Source of the DNA: Nocardioides alkalitolerans
GTDB lineage: Bacteria > Actinomycetota > Actinomycetes > Propionibacteriales > Nocardioidaceae
Assembly (NCBI GenBank): GCA_038184435.1
Contig: CP116227.1
Location: forward strand, 2,757,501 to 2,821,500
Length of the DNA stretch: 64,000 nt
Reading direction: 5' to 3'
Shown here: positions 40,586 to 49,744 of the stretch, piece after piece
How positions within the stretch are numbered: position 1 is the first letter of the stretch
Layout of the letters: the number at the start of each line of letters is the position of its first letter
Program-made: the position numbers and the translations under genes
The notes under the pieces: generated by a model
The model's database searches: none
What the model saw: only the letters and a program-made list of their open reading frames with translations
Told to the model about the DNA's origin: nothing

Positions 40586-41524
40586 TCAATGTCCAAGACC
40601 CAGATCCGATGCGGTGATGCCGAACGGCGATAGCTCTGTCGTGGGCAGCACCGACTCGCTCGTGGCCAGCACGCGACCGAGCGCCGGGGCGTCGTCGTCG
40701 GCGCGCCAGGCGAGGGCCGTGAACATGTGGCGCGGCTCGACGTCGTCGATCGCCTTGTAGACGATGCCCGTGCTCTGCACCGACCGCATCGAGCTGAGCG
40801 TGATGGTCACGCCCGCCCCTCCGGCGACCAGCGCCATGACGGTGCCAGGGTCGGGCGCCGTCTGGGCGAAGCGGGGGGCGAAGCCCGCCGCGAGGCACAT
40901 GCTGGTGACCGTGGCCCGCATGACCGACCGGGCGAACGGCATGCCGACGAAGCTCTCGTGCTGCAGGTCCCGCATCCGGAGGGACTCCCGGGTGGCGAGA
41001 CGGTGGTCCTGGGGCAGGGCGCAGAGGACCTGCTCGGCCTCGACCACGCGGAAGGCCAGGCCGGGCCCGGTGACCGGGGCTCGGACGAAGGCGAGGTCGA
41101 GGTCGCCGGCGCGCAGCAGGTCGAGCGCGGTGTCGACGTAGACCTGCGACTGGAGCCGCAGCTCGATCCCCGGGTGCTCCCGCCGGACGGCGTTGGTGAG
41201 CAGGGACAGCGCCTGCTGGCTCGCGGCGCCGAGGAAGCCGAGCCGCACGTACCCTTCCTCGCCCGCGACGATCGAGGCCGCGGTGTCCTTGAGGTCGGCG
41301 GCCTGCCGCAGCACCTGCCGCGCGTGGACGACCAGCCGGCGTCCGGCGTCGGTCAGGGTCACGCTCCGCGTGCTGCGGTCGAACAGCTGGAGCCCCAGCT
41401 CCCGCTCCAGCTGTCCGATCCGACTGCTCAGGGAGGGCTGCGCCACGAACAGGCGCGCGGCGGCCCGCCCGAAGTGCAGCTCGTCGGCGACGGCGTCGAA
41501 CGCCTCGAGGTCGCGCAGCTCCAC
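40586..41524 (-). CDS. LysR family transcriptional regulator
   Basis: A 312-residue LysR-type regulator starting at GTG 41524, with a GAGGTGG-type Shine-Dalgarno sequence. The N-terminal winged helix (1-60) has ELRDLEAFDAVADELHFGRA, AQPSLSSRIGQLERELGLQL and FDRSTRSVTLTDAGRRLV. The periplasmic-binding-like effector domain covers 90-300. It stands between the crotonase gene (upstream) and the dehydrogenase gene (downstream), all in one direction, rather than divergent from its target as is usual for LysR proteins. Its target is unknown. Confidence 0.93.
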   Translation of the reverse strand: MELRDLEAFDAVADELHFGRAAARLFVAQPSLSSRIGQLERELGLQLFDRSTRSVTLTDAGRRLVVHARQVLRQAADLKDTAASIVAGEEGYVRLGFLGAASQQALSLLTNAVRREHPGIELRLQSQVYVDTALDLLRAGDLDLAFVRAPVTGPGLAFRVVEAEQVLCALPQDHRLATRESLRMRDLQHESFVGMPFARSVMRATVTSMCLAAGFAPRFAQTAPDPGTVMALVAGGAGVTITLSSMRSVQSTGIVYKAIDDVEPRHMFTALAWRADDDAPALGRVLATSESVLPTTELSPFGITASDLGLGH

Positions 41525-41540
41525 GTCGCCACCACCTCGA

Positions 41541-42308
41541 CTACCGGTCGGTCCAGACCGGGGGACGCTTCTCGTTGAAGGCGCGGATCCCCTCCGCACC
41601 GTCCGGGGACGATAGCGCAGGCTCCGCCACGGCGAGCTGCGCATCGAAGGCCTGGTGCTCCGGCACGCTGTCGTAGCTCGCGCGGATGATCTCCTTCGTC
41701 GCCCGCACCGCACTGGGGCCGTTGGCCGCCAGCACCTCGCCGAGCGCGATCGCGGCGGCCCGCGCCTCACCCGTGGGTACGACGCGGCTGACGATCCCCC
41801 AGCGGGCCAGCTCCTCGGCGGTGCGGTGCTCGCCGGTCAGCGCCATCTCCATCGCCACGTGGTAGGGCATCCGCCGGGGCAGCCGCACGAGGCCTCCCCC
41901 GATGGCGACGAGGTTCCGTGCAACCTCGGGCAACCCGAAGCGTGCCCCCTCGCCGGCGACGATGAGGTCGCACGACAGGGCCAGCTCGAAGCCGCCGGCC
42001 AGCACCCACCCCTCGACCGCCGCGATGACCGGCTTGCCGATCGTCGCGCGGTTGAAGGCGGCGAGTGCCGCGGGTCGGTTCGGGTACATCGGCTCGCCGG
42101 CGGCGGCCGCCTTGAGGTCGCGTCCGGCGCAGAACGTGCCCCCCGCACCGGTGAGCACGACGGCGAGCACGGCCGGATCGGCGTCGTGGGCGTCGAGCGC
42201 CGCACGCATCGCCGTACGGGTCTCGATGTTGAGCGCGTTGCGCACCTCGGGCCGGTTCAGCGTGACGACGCCGACCTCGCCGACCTTCTCGGTGATGACC
42301 ACGGGCAT
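41541..42308 (-). CDS. Enoyl-CoA hydratase/isomerase family protein
   Basis: A 255-residue crotonase. Oxyanion segments are GAGGTFCAGRDLKAAA and KPVIAAVEGWVLAGGFELAL; the catalytic stretch is ARFGLPEVARNLVAIGGGLV, with Glu at the first catalytic position but Asn-Leu-Val in place of the second Glu region. Residue SYDSVPEHQAFDAQL near the C-terminus is usual. It follows the SDR gene by 26 bp and precedes LysR by 16 bp. It probably hydrates or isomerises an enoyl-CoA produced by the divergent dehydrogenase at 43199. Confidence 0.9.
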   Translation of the reverse strand: MPVVITEKVGEVGVVTLNRPEVRNALNIETRTAMRAALDAHDADPAVLAVVLTGAGGTFCAGRDLKAAAAGEPMYPNRPAALAAFNRATIGKPVIAAVEGWVLAGGFELALSCDLIVAGEGARFGLPEVARNLVAIGGGLVRLPRRMPYHVAMEMALTGEHRTAEELARWGIVSRVVPTGEARAAAIALGEVLAANGPSAVRATKEIIRASYDSVPEHQAFDAQLAVAEPALSSPDGAEGIRAFNEKRPPVWTDR

Positions 42309-42334
42309 GGGTTCGTCCTCCCTCTCCGACGCGC

Positions 42335-43123
42335 TCAGAGCGCGAACGAGTAGCCGCCGTTGACCGGCACGGTCTGCCCCGTCACCCAGGACGCCGCGTC
42401 CGAGGCGAGGAAGAGGACCATGTTGGCCGCGTCCTCGGGTTGGCCCGTCCGGCGGATCGCGTAGTGCGAGAGCAGCTTCTTGGCGGCCGCTTCGTCACCC
42501 AGCTGCTTCTCCGTGCGCGGCGTGACGGTGGCCGCCAACGAGACGCAGTTGGCGGTGATGGCCCACCGGCCCAGGCTCGTGGCGAGCGACCGGGTGAACC
42601 CGGCCACCCCGGCCTTGGCGGCGGAGTACGACTCGCGGTTGGGCTCGCCGTACCGCCCGGCGTCGGAGATCATGTTGACGATCCGGCCGTACCCGTTCTC
42701 GATCATCGCGGGCACGACGTACCGCGTCGTGTTCAGCACGCCGTAGAGGTTCGTGCCGAGGTAGCCGTTCCACTCCTCGGGGCCCTGCTCCCAGAACCGC
42801 CGCGTCATCGCGTCCGTCGGGTTGGGTCCGGCGTTGCCGGCGTTGTTGACGAGGACGTCGATCCGGCCGAGCTCGCCGAGGACCCCCTCGATCTGTTCCT
42901 TCACGGCGTCGTGGTCCGAGACGTCGCCCGAGACCGCGAGCCCGCGGGCGCCCCGCTCCTCGACCTCGGCCACCACGGCCTCGGCGCGCTCCCGGCGGAA
43001 GTCGTTGACCACCACGGTGCCCGCCCCGTGCTCGGCGAGGTGGAGCGCGACGCGTCGCCCCACACCCTGTCCCGCACCGGTGATGTAGGCCGTCCGGCCC
43101 TGGATGTCCAGCAGATCCGACAT
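42335..43123 (-). CDS. SDR family oxidoreductase
   Basis: A 262-residue short-chain dehydrogenase: AYITGAGQGVGRRVALHLAE (cofactor loop), NNAGNAGPNPTDAM, and catalytic Tyr-Lys in ESYSAAKAGVAGF with Ser in MISDAGRYG. It resembles 3-oxoacyl-ACP or 3-hydroxyacyl-CoA dehydrogenases. The ATG at 43123 has AAGGAAAAGGGG before it. It is divergent from the acyl-CoA dehydrogenase gene across 75 bp that contain an inverted repeat, so both operons are probably co-regulated. Confidence 0.9.
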   Translation of the reverse strand: MSDLLDIQGRTAYITGAGQGVGRRVALHLAEHGAGTVVVNDFRRERAEAVVAEVEERGARGLAVSGDVSDHDAVKEQIEGVLGELGRIDVLVNNAGNAGPNPTDAMTRRFWEQGPEEWNGYLGTNLYGVLNTTRYVVPAMIENGYGRIVNMISDAGRYGEPNRESYSAAKAGVAGFTRSLATSLGRWAITANCVSLAATVTPRTEKQLGDEAAAKKLLSHYAIRRTGQPEDAANMVLFLASDAASWVTGQTVPVNGGYSFAL

Positions 43124-43139
43124 GGTTCCCCTTTTCCTT

Positions 43140-43165
43140 GCTAACCGTTCAGGAAGTAAGTTAGC
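43140..43165. promoter_or_regulatory. Inverted repeat GCTAAC-N14-GTTAGC in the divergent promoter
   Basis: Perfect 6-bp arms at 43140-43145 and 43160-43165 between the SDR (43123) and acyl-CoA dehydrogenase (43199) starts. The centre holds CGTTCAGGA, which recurs at 49745-49753 upstream of the TetR gene that ends the neighbouring operon. Confidence 0.55.
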
Positions 43166-43198
43166 GTCACGACTCCACCCCGACAAGAGGACGGCCTG

Positions 43199-44347
43199 AT
43201 GGACCACCAGCTGACGACCGAGCAGACCGAGCTGCGCGCCGCGATCCGGCGCTACCTGGCGAAGGAGGTCGCGCCCCTCGTGGAGGAGCACGAGCGCGCG
43301 CAGACGTTCCCCTACGAGGTGCTGGAGGGGCTCGCACCGTTCGGCTACCTCGGCGGCTACCTGCCGGAGGAGCACGGCGGCCTGGGCATCAGCCGGGTGA
43401 CCTGGGCGATGATGATGGAGGAGCTCGCCTACTGCTGGCCGTCGCTGCGCACCATCGTGAGCATCACCAACGGCCCGATCGAGCGGCTGGCGCAGGTCGG
43501 CACGCCCGAGCAGAAGGAGACCTACCTCGCTCCCCTGCTCGAGGGCCGGGCGAAGGTCTTCAACGGCATCTCCGAGCCGGGCGCCGGCTCGGACGTCTCG
43601 TCCGTGGCCACGCGGGCCGAGCTCGTCGGGGACGAGTGGGTGCTGACCGGCCAGAAGCTCTGGATCACCGGCGGCCTCTTCGGCGACTGGGGCACCGTGC
43701 TGGCCCGCACCTACAGCCCGACCTGCGACGGCGCGCTGTCCACCTTCCTCGTCGACCGGCGGGCGACCCCGTTCGCGGTGTCGAAGGTCGAGACGATGGT
43801 GCTCCGCTCGACCGGCACGTCGGAGATGGCGTTCGACGGCTTGCACATCCCCCGGGAGAACCTCCTCGGCGAGGAGGGCACCGCCCTCAAGGGCACGCTC
43901 GCCTTCATCGGGGCCGCCCGCATCAACGTGGCGATGGGCGCGGTCGGCGCGGCGCAGCGCGCCTACGAGCTCGCGGTGGACTACGCGAAGACGCGCCACC
44001 AGTTCGGCAAGCCCATCGGCTCGTTCCAGCTGATCCAGCAGAAGATCGTCGAGATGCGGATGAAGGTCGACGCCGCCCGGGCGCTCTGCTACTCCGCGGC
44101 CGCGGCCCTCGACCGCGGCGAGCTGGCGAAGGTCGAGACGTCGATCGCCAAGCTGTACGCGACGCAGGCCGCCCACGAGGTGGCGGACGCGGCGCTCGCC
44201 GTCCACGGCGGTATCGGCTACGCGACGGAGTACCCCATCGAGCGGCTGTTCCGCGACACCCGCGGCGGCAGCATCCCCGAGGGCACCCCGGAGATCCAGA
44301 CCCTCATCGTCGGCCGCGAGCTGCTCGGCATCTCGGCGCTGCGCTGA
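43199..44347 (+). CDS. Acyl-CoA dehydrogenase, glutaryl/short-chain type
   Basis: A 382-residue acyl-CoA dehydrogenase. The signature FNGISEPGAGSDVSSVATRA and the active-site region DAALAVHGGIGYATEYPIER near the C-terminus are clear; the QxxGG-type stretch QFGKPIGSFQLIQQKIVEMR is standard. At the usual base position it has ATEYPIE, which is common in the family. ATG 43199 lies 33 bp from the inverted repeat at 43140-43165. First gene of a five-gene operon. It probably oxidises a short or branched acyl-CoA. Confidence 0.93.
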   Translation: MDHQLTTEQTELRAAIRRYLAKEVAPLVEEHERAQTFPYEVLEGLAPFGYLGGYLPEEHGGLGISRVTWAMMMEELAYCWPSLRTIVSITNGPIERLAQVGTPEQKETYLAPLLEGRAKVFNGISEPGAGSDVSSVATRAELVGDEWVLTGQKLWITGGLFGDWGTVLARTYSPTCDGALSTFLVDRRATPFAVSKVETMVLRSTGTSEMAFDGLHIPRENLLGEEGTALKGTLAFIGAARINVAMGAVGAAQRAYELAVDYAKTRHQFGKPIGSFQLIQQKIVEMRMKVDAARALCYSAAAALDRGELAKVETSIAKLYATQAAHEVADAALAVHGGIGYATEYPIERLFRDTRGGSIPEGTPEIQTLIVGRELLGISALR

Positions 44348-44376
44348 CCGCCGACGGCCCCTCAGGAGGAAGAAGC

Positions 44377-46497
44377 ATGACCACCACCGATCTCACCCGC
44401 CTGTTCACCCCGCGCTCGGTCGCCGTCGTCGGCGCCTCGGAGCGCCCCGGCAGCATCGCGCGTCGCGTCGTGGAGAACCTCGCCGACCACTCGTCGCTCG
44501 ACGGCGACCTCCACCTGGTCAACCCGAGCCGCACGGAGGTGCTCGGCCGCCCCTGCGTGCCGAACGCCGCCGCCCTCCCGTCCGGCGTGGACGTCGCCGT
44601 CGTCGTGATCCCGGCCGCGGGCGTCGTGACCGCGGTGCAGGAGTGCGCCGACGCCGGCATCCCGTTCGCGGTCATCCTCACGTCCGGCTTCGGCGAGGAG
44701 GGCGAGGAGGGCGCAGCCCAGCAGCGCGCGCTCACCCGCATCGCGGCCGAGACCGGCATCCGGATCGTCGGACCGAACTGCCCCGGCCTCACCAACGTCC
44801 GCGACCGGATCGGCATGACGTTCTCCCCGTCGTACCCGGTGGACCTCACCGCGGGGCCCGTCGGTCTCGCGACGCAGGGCGGCGGCCTGGGCCGCACCGT
44901 CCTGCAGGCGGCCGAGCGCGGGCTGGGGACCGGCCTGTGGGCGTCGCTGGGCAACGCGGCCGACCTCGACGTCCCCGACGTCGTCGCCCACTTCGCCGAC
45001 GACCCCGCCATCTCGACCATCGCCGTGCTCCTCGAGGGCATCCCCGACGGCCCGGCGTTCCTCGCCGCGGTCCGGCGGGCGGCGGAGCACGACAAGCCGG
45101 TCGTGGCGCTCAAGATCGGCCGCTCCGACTACGGCGTCCGCGCGATCGCCTCGCACACGGCGTCCATGGCCGGCGAGGCGGTCGTGAACTCGGCGGTGTT
45201 CGCCCAGACGGGCGTCGTCGAGGTCGACGACATCGACGAGCTGGCCGACGTCACGTCGCTCCTGACCCGACGCCGCCCCCCGGCGGACGCCGGGGTGGCG
45301 ATCTGGGGCATGTCGGGTGGGGCGGTGTCCCTCTGCGCCGACGCGATCGGCCAGGCGGGACTGACGCTCGCGACGCTCCACGACGACACCCGCGACCGCC
45401 TCACCGACCTGCTCCCGAGCTTCGCCGCCGTCGACAACCCCGTCGACGTCACCGCCGCCGGTCTCGCCGACGAGGCGCTGGTCTCCGGCAGCCTGCGGGT
45501 GCTGGCGGACGATCCCGCGGTCGACGTCGTGCTGGTGCCGATCCCCGTCGACTACGGCACGACGTCCGTGCTGCTCGCCACGGCCATCGCGGAGATGCAG
45601 GCCGGCTCCCCCACGCCGGTCGTGCCCGTCTGGATGAGCGACCGGCACGGCCCGGCGTACGCCGTGCTCACGGCGGCGGGGGTGACCCCGATCCACAGCG
45701 TGTCCAAGGCGGTCGCGGCCGTCGCCCGCTGGGCGGCGCACGGAGCGTGGCACGCCGCTGAGGCCAGCCATCCGGCACCGCTCCCCCTCGCGCTCCGGCC
45801 CCGCGCCGCGGCGGCACCCGCGGTCGACGTGACGACGGAGGTCGCGGCCAAGGCCTGGCTGCAGGAGCACGGCGTGCCGGTGCCCCGCGGCTCGCTGGTG
45901 CGCTCGGCCGGGGAGGCCGCCGAGGTCGCGGGCGGACTGGCGGGGCCGGCCGTCCTCAAGGTCGTGAGCCCGGGCCTGGCGCACAAGTCCGACATCGGCG
46001 GCGTGCGCGTGGGCGTGCGGGGCGAGGACGCGGTCCGCGCGGCGCACGACGGCATCGTCACCGCCGTGACGGCCGCCGCCCCCGGTCTCCGGGTCGACGG
46101 GATCCTCGTGGAGGAGATGGTCGACGACGTGGAGCTGGAGCTCATCGTGGGGGTCCACGTCGACCCCGTCTTCGGGCACGTGCTGACCGTCGGCGCCGGG
46201 GGCGTGCTCGTCGAGCTGCTCGACGACGTGCAGCGCCGTCTGCTCCCGGTCGACGAGCGGACCGCCCGCGCCATGGTCGACGAGCTCCGGGTCAGCGCCC
46301 TGCTGCACGGCCACCGCGGGACCCCGCCGCTCGACGTCGACGCCCTGGTCGACCTGCTGCTCCGGGTCTCCGACCTGGTCACCGCCGATCCCGACGTGCA
46401 ACAGCTGGAGCTCAACCCGGTCGTGCTCCGCCCCGCCGGGAGCGACGGCCCGACCGTCGTCGCCGTCGACGCGGTGGTCGAGCGGGGGCAGCGATGA
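44377..46497 (+). CDS. NDP-forming acyl-CoA synthetase (acetate-CoA ligase family)
   Basis: A 706-residue fused protein. The N-part (1-460) has the CoA-binding region RSVAVVGASERPGSIARRVV and succinyl-CoA-synthetase-like domains with the phospho-His site near IGRSDYGVRAIASHTASMAG. The C-part (480-706) is an ATP-grasp domain with HKSDIGGVRVGVRGEDAVR and DPVFGHVLTVGAGGVLVELL. Such enzymes interconvert acyl-CoA and acid with ADP (ATP) or act as acyl-CoA synthetases. Strong AGGAGGAAGAAG precedes the ATG. Its stop overlaps the CoA-transferase start (46494). Confidence 0.88.
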   Translation: MTTTDLTRLFTPRSVAVVGASERPGSIARRVVENLADHSSLDGDLHLVNPSRTEVLGRPCVPNAAALPSGVDVAVVVIPAAGVVTAVQECADAGIPFAVILTSGFGEEGEEGAAQQRALTRIAAETGIRIVGPNCPGLTNVRDRIGMTFSPSYPVDLTAGPVGLATQGGGLGRTVLQAAERGLGTGLWASLGNAADLDVPDVVAHFADDPAISTIAVLLEGIPDGPAFLAAVRRAAEHDKPVVALKIGRSDYGVRAIASHTASMAGEAVVNSAVFAQTGVVEVDDIDELADVTSLLTRRRPPADAGVAIWGMSGGAVSLCADAIGQAGLTLATLHDDTRDRLTDLLPSFAAVDNPVDVTAAGLADEALVSGSLRVLADDPAVDVVLVPIPVDYGTTSVLLATAIAEMQAGSPTPVVPVWMSDRHGPAYAVLTAAGVTPIHSVSKAVAAVARWAAHGAWHAAEASHPAPLPLALRPRAAAAPAVDVTTEVAAKAWLQEHGVPVPRGSLVRSAGEAAEVAGGLAGPAVLKVVSPGLAHKSDIGGVRVGVRGEDAVRAAHDGIVTAVTAAAPGLRVDGILVEEMVDDVELELIVGVHVDPVFGHVLTVGAGGVLVELLDDVQRRLLPVDERTARAMVDELRVSALLHGHRGTPPLDVDALVDLLLRVSDLVTADPDVQQLELNPVVLRPAGSDGPTVVAVDAVVERGQR

Positions 46498-47543
46498 GGG
46501 GCACCCTCGACGGCGTGCGGGTCCTCGACCTCTCCGAGCTGTTGCCGGGCCCGTTCCTGACGTCGGTGCTCGCCGACCTGGGCGCCGAGGTCGTGCGTCT
46601 CGAGCGTCCCAGCGGCGATCCGGCGCGCCACACCGCACCGGGCCTCTTCCGCCTGCTGAGCCGGGGCAAGGAGACGACGACCCTCGACCTCAAGACGGCA
46701 GGGGGGCGGGCGCGTCTCGACGACGAGCTCGCCTCGGCGGACGTGCTGGTCGACGGCTTCCGGCCCGGCGTCATGGCCCGCCTGGGATTCGCGCCCGAGG
46801 ACACGTGCCGCAGCCACCCGCACCTCGTCTACGTCTCCATCTCCGGGTTCGGCCAGACCGGGCCGCTCAGCCACCTGCCCGGCCACGACATCACGTACGC
46901 CGCGGCCAACGGCGCACTGTCCCTCGCCGGCGAGGGGGAGTCGCCCTCGTGGAACCCCGGCCTGCCCGTGGCCGACCTGGCGTCGTCGCTCTACGCGGCG
47001 GTCGCCGTGCTCGCCGCGCTCCGGCAGCGCGACCGTGGCGGGCCGGACGGACAACCGGGACGCGGCGGCCACCTCGACGTCGGCATCACCGCCTGCCTCG
47101 CGCACTGGCTCAACCCGCGCATCGGCGACTTCGACGCCTACGGCCTCACCGAGCGGGCCGAGCAGCGTGCGCACCTGCAGCAGCGGGCCGCCTACGGCGC
47201 CTTCGCCACCCGCGACGGCGCCCAGGTCGCCGTCGCGGCGATGGAGGACCACTTCTGGACGGGCCTCGTGGACGCGCTGGCGCTCGACGCGTGGCGCGGC
47301 GACCCCTGGCTCACCCCGCAGGGCCGCCGCGCCGACGCGGCCGCCATCAACGCCGCCATCGCCGAGGCCATCGGGGCGCTCGGCGTGGAGGACTGCGTCG
47401 AGCGGCTCGACCGTCACGGCGTGCCGGCCCACCGGGTCCTCGACGTCGCCGAGGCGCTCGAGGCGACCGCGGCCACCCAGCCCGAACGCGTCGACACCTC
47501 GGCGACCCCACCGCGTTACGCGTTCCCCGTCCAGTACCGATGA
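46494..47543 (+). CDS. CaiB/BaiF-type CoA transferase
   Basis: A 349-residue class III CoA transferase. It starts MRGTLDGVRVLDLSELLPGP with the GAEVVRLERP stretch; DLKTAGGRARLDDELASADV and VYVSISGFGQTGPLSHLPGH are family motifs, and the catalytic Asp is in the GHDITYAA region. It moves CoA between carboxylates without hydrolysis. At 349 residues it is near the short end of the family. ATG 46494 overlaps the stop of the ligase gene (ATGA); its stop lies 20 bp before the DUF35 start codon I prefer. Confidence 0.91.
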   Translation: MRGTLDGVRVLDLSELLPGPFLTSVLADLGAEVVRLERPSGDPARHTAPGLFRLLSRGKETTTLDLKTAGGRARLDDELASADVLVDGFRPGVMARLGFAPEDTCRSHPHLVYVSISGFGQTGPLSHLPGHDITYAAANGALSLAGEGESPSWNPGLPVADLASSLYAAVAVLAALRQRDRGGPDGQPGRGGHLDVGITACLAHWLNPRIGDFDAYGLTERAEQRAHLQQRAAYGAFATRDGAQVAVAAMEDHFWTGLVDALALDAWRGDPWLTPQGRRADAAAINAAIAEAIGALGVEDCVERLDRHGVPAHRVLDVAEALEATAATQPERVDTSATPPRYAFPVQYR

Positions 47544-47563
47544 CCTCCGACCAGGGAGATGCC

Positions 47564-47893
47564 ATGCCCTCCACGTTGTTGCCGCTCCGCGGCGTCCGTT
47601 GCCGTCGCTGCGACCTCGTCGCGACGCCCGTGCAGTCCTTCGGCTGCGAGGCCTGCGGGGCCCACGGCCCCGACCTCGAGGAGACCGACCTGACCGGCGA
47701 CGGCGTGGTGCTCAACGCCGTCGACGTGCACCGGCGCGACGCCGCGACCGTCCACATCGGCTCCGTCCACCTCGCCGAGGGGCCGATGCTGCGGGCGCTG
47801 CTCGACGGCGCGATCCCGGCGGGGACGCCGGTTGCCGCGACCGACGTCGACGGCGTGCTCGTGTTCGCGGCCGGCGGCGGGAGCGGCCGATGA
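47564..47893 (+). CDS. DUF35-type zinc ribbon/OB-fold protein
   Basis: A 109-residue protein with four Cys in two knuckles near the N-terminus (CRRC at about 13-16 and CEAC at about 27-30), a zinc ribbon, followed by an OB-like beta domain (VVLNAVDVHRRD, HIGSVHLAEGPMLRALLDG). DUF35 proteins pair with thiolase-like enzymes such as SCPx/Ltp2. The ATG at 47564 has a GGGAGAT Shine-Dalgarno sequence; an alternative in-frame ATG at 47540 overlaps the previous stop. Its own stop overlaps the thiolase start (47890), which strongly supports a complex. Confidence 0.87.
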   Translation: MPSTLLPLRGVRCRRCDLVATPVQSFGCEACGAHGPDLEETDLTGDGVVLNAVDVHRRDAATVHIGSVHLAEGPMLRALLDGAIPAGTPVAATDVDGVLVFAAGGGSGR

Positions 47894-49038
47894 CGCTCAC
47901 GCTGTCCGACCTGCGTCCCGTGTACGTCGTCGGGATCGGTCTCCACCGGTTCCAGCGCCCGACCGACACGAGCTTCGTCGAGCTCGGCCTCACCGCCGTG
48001 CGCGCCGCCCTCGCGGACGCGGGGGTGCCGTGGGAGTCGGTCGAGGCGGCGTACACCGGGTCCACCCGGCTCGGCATGGCCGTCTCGCGACCCATGCTCC
48101 GCCACCTCGGCGTCACCGGGATCCCGATGACCCAGGTGGAGAACGCCTCCGCCTCGAGCTCGTCGGCCTTCCGGCTGGCGGTGCGCGACGTGGCGGCCGG
48201 GTTCGCGGACGTGACGCTCGCGATGGGCGTCGACAAGGCGGCGACCGGCCTCCGCGCCGAGACGCTCACCGGGATCGCCCCGCACGACGAGGGCCTCACG
48301 ACCCCGGCGGTGCACTTCGCGCTGCTGGCCGAGGAGTACCTCCGCTCGCGCGGGGCCGGCGCCGAGGACCTCGCCCGCGTCGCGGTGAAGAACCACAACA
48401 ACGCGGCCGACAACCCCTTCGCGCACCGCCAGCAGCGTCGTACGGTCGAGGAGGTCCTGGCCGACCGCCCGATCGCCGGCATCCTCACGCGTCTGCAGTG
48501 CTGCCCCATCGGAGAGGGCGGGTCCGCCGTCGTGGTCGCGAGCGAGGAGGGCATCCGCCGCCTCGGCATCGATCCCGCCCGGGCCGTCCGGGTGCTGTCG
48601 AGCGCGCAGCAGTCGGAGCAGCTCTACGGCACGCGCAGCTACGACGCGGAGCTCACCGGCGCGACGACCCAGCAGGCACTGGACGAGGCGGGGGTCGCGG
48701 CGCGGGACATCGACGTGATCGAGCTCCACGACGCCTTCGCGATCGAGGAGCTGCAATACCTGGAGACGATGGGGATCGTGCCCGAGGGCGGGGCGCCGTC
48801 GGCGCTGCGGGACGGCGAGCTCGCGATCGGTGGCCGGGTCGCCGTGAGTCCCTCGGGAGGCCTGCTGGCCATGGGCCACCCGATCGGCCCGACGGGGGTC
48901 GCCCAGATCGTCGAGGTCACACAGCAGCTCCGGGGCGAGGCCGGCGTGCGCCAGCAGCCCGGAGCCCGGCACGGGCTGGCTCACCTCGTGGGCGTCGGAG
49001 CCGTGTGCGTGGTGCACGTGCTCGCCGCACCTGCCTGA
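47890..49038 (+). CDS. Thiolase-like protein lacking the nucleophilic Cys (Ltp2/SCPx type)
   Basis: A 382-residue thiolase-fold protein. At the position where thiolases carry the nucleophilic Cys (ENACAS) it has VENASASSSSAF, so the residue is Ser87. Other marks remain: QCCPIGEGGSAVVVA, SPSGGLLAMGHPIGPTGVAQ and GVGAVCVVHVL at the end. In sterol degradation, Ltp2-type thiolase homologues paired with a DUF35 protein act as retro-aldolases; a similar cleavage is likely here. Gene order DUF35 then thiolase with overlap supports a complex. It ends the operon that starts at 43199. Confidence 0.88.
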   Translation: MTLTLSDLRPVYVVGIGLHRFQRPTDTSFVELGLTAVRAALADAGVPWESVEAAYTGSTRLGMAVSRPMLRHLGVTGIPMTQVENASASSSSAFRLAVRDVAAGFADVTLAMGVDKAATGLRAETLTGIAPHDEGLTTPAVHFALLAEEYLRSRGAGAEDLARVAVKNHNNAADNPFAHRQQRRTVEEVLADRPIAGILTRLQCCPIGEGGSAVVVASEEGIRRLGIDPARAVRVLSSAQQSEQLYGTRSYDAELTGATTQQALDEAGVAARDIDVIELHDAFAIEELQYLETMGIVPEGGAPSALRDGELAIGGRVAVSPSGGLLAMGHPIGPTGVAQIVEVTQQLRGEAGVRQQPGARHGLAHLVGVGAVCVVHVLAAPA

Positions 49039-49050
49039 CGGACCTGCCGG

Positions 49051-49080
49051 CTCCGTCGACCGCCCGGGCGGTCGACGGGG
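49051..49080. terminator. Bidirectional palindromic terminator
   Basis: A perfect 26-bp palindrome (arms CCGTCGACCGCCC and GGGCGGTCGACGG at 49053-49078) between the thiolase stop (49038) and the TetR stop (49081), extended by one wobble and one paired base. It serves both convergent genes. Confidence 0.75.
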
Positions 49081-49698
49081 TCAGCCCCCTGCCGGGCCGG
49101 CCAGCGCGTCGACGGTCTGGTACGCCGCAGCGGTGACCGCGTCGAGGTCGACCCGTGTCGGGTCCACGAGGTACTGCAGCACGATGCCGCGCAGGAAGGC
49201 CTCGATGACGATCGCGTGGGCGCCGGGGTCGATCCCGGCGCGGATGCTGCCGTCGGCCAGCCCCCGCTCGAGGAAGCGCGCCAGGTCGTCCCGGAACGAC
49301 TGGTAGGTCTCGCGCACCGCGTCCGTCACCGGCCCGGGCTCCCCGATGGAGTCGGTACCGAGGACCAGCATGACCTTGGCGGGCCGCGGGTCGGCCCGGA
49401 AGCGGTCGAGGTAGGTCCGCACCATCCCGCGCACCTCGTCGTACCCGGTGCGGGACGGGTCGTGCTGCGCCTGGTCGTGGTACTGCTCGCGGATCACCGC
49501 GATGACCCCCTCGACGAGCGCCACCTTGGTGCCGAAGTGGTACGCGACCAGGCCGCGGCTGAGCCCGGCGACCTCCTGGATGCGGGTGAACGTCAGCCGG
49601 CGGTAGCCCTCCTCCGCCAGGATGTCGATCGCCGCAGCGATCAGCGTGCGCCGCGCGGCCTGGCTGCGCTCCTCCTGCGTCGCCGTCTCGCCCGCCAC
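49081..49698 (-). CDS. TetR family transcriptional regulator
   Basis: A 205-residue TetR regulator starting at GTG 49698. The helix-turn-helix has ARRTLIAAAIDILAEEGYRR, LTFTRIQEVAGLSRGLVAYH and FGTKVALVEGVIAVIRE; the C-terminal ligand domain follows from 65 on. It lies at the end of and facing the operon 43199-49038, and CGTTCAGGA occurs both 47 bp upstream of its start and inside the 43140 inverted repeat, so it may repress that operon and itself. This is inference from shared sequence. Confidence 0.9.
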   Translation of the reverse strand: MAGETATQEERSQAARRTLIAAAIDILAEEGYRRLTFTRIQEVAGLSRGLVAYHFGTKVALVEGVIAVIREQYHDQAQHDPSRTGYDEVRGMVRTYLDRFRADPRPAKVMLVLGTDSIGEPGPVTDAVRETYQSFRDDLARFLERGLADGSIRAGIDPGAHAIVIEAFLRGIVLQYLVDPTRVDLDAVTAAAYQTVDALAGPAGG

Positions 49699-49744
49699 GA
49701 TCCCCCCGCTCCGCCGACAGCCGGCGCACCACTTCCAGTACGAG

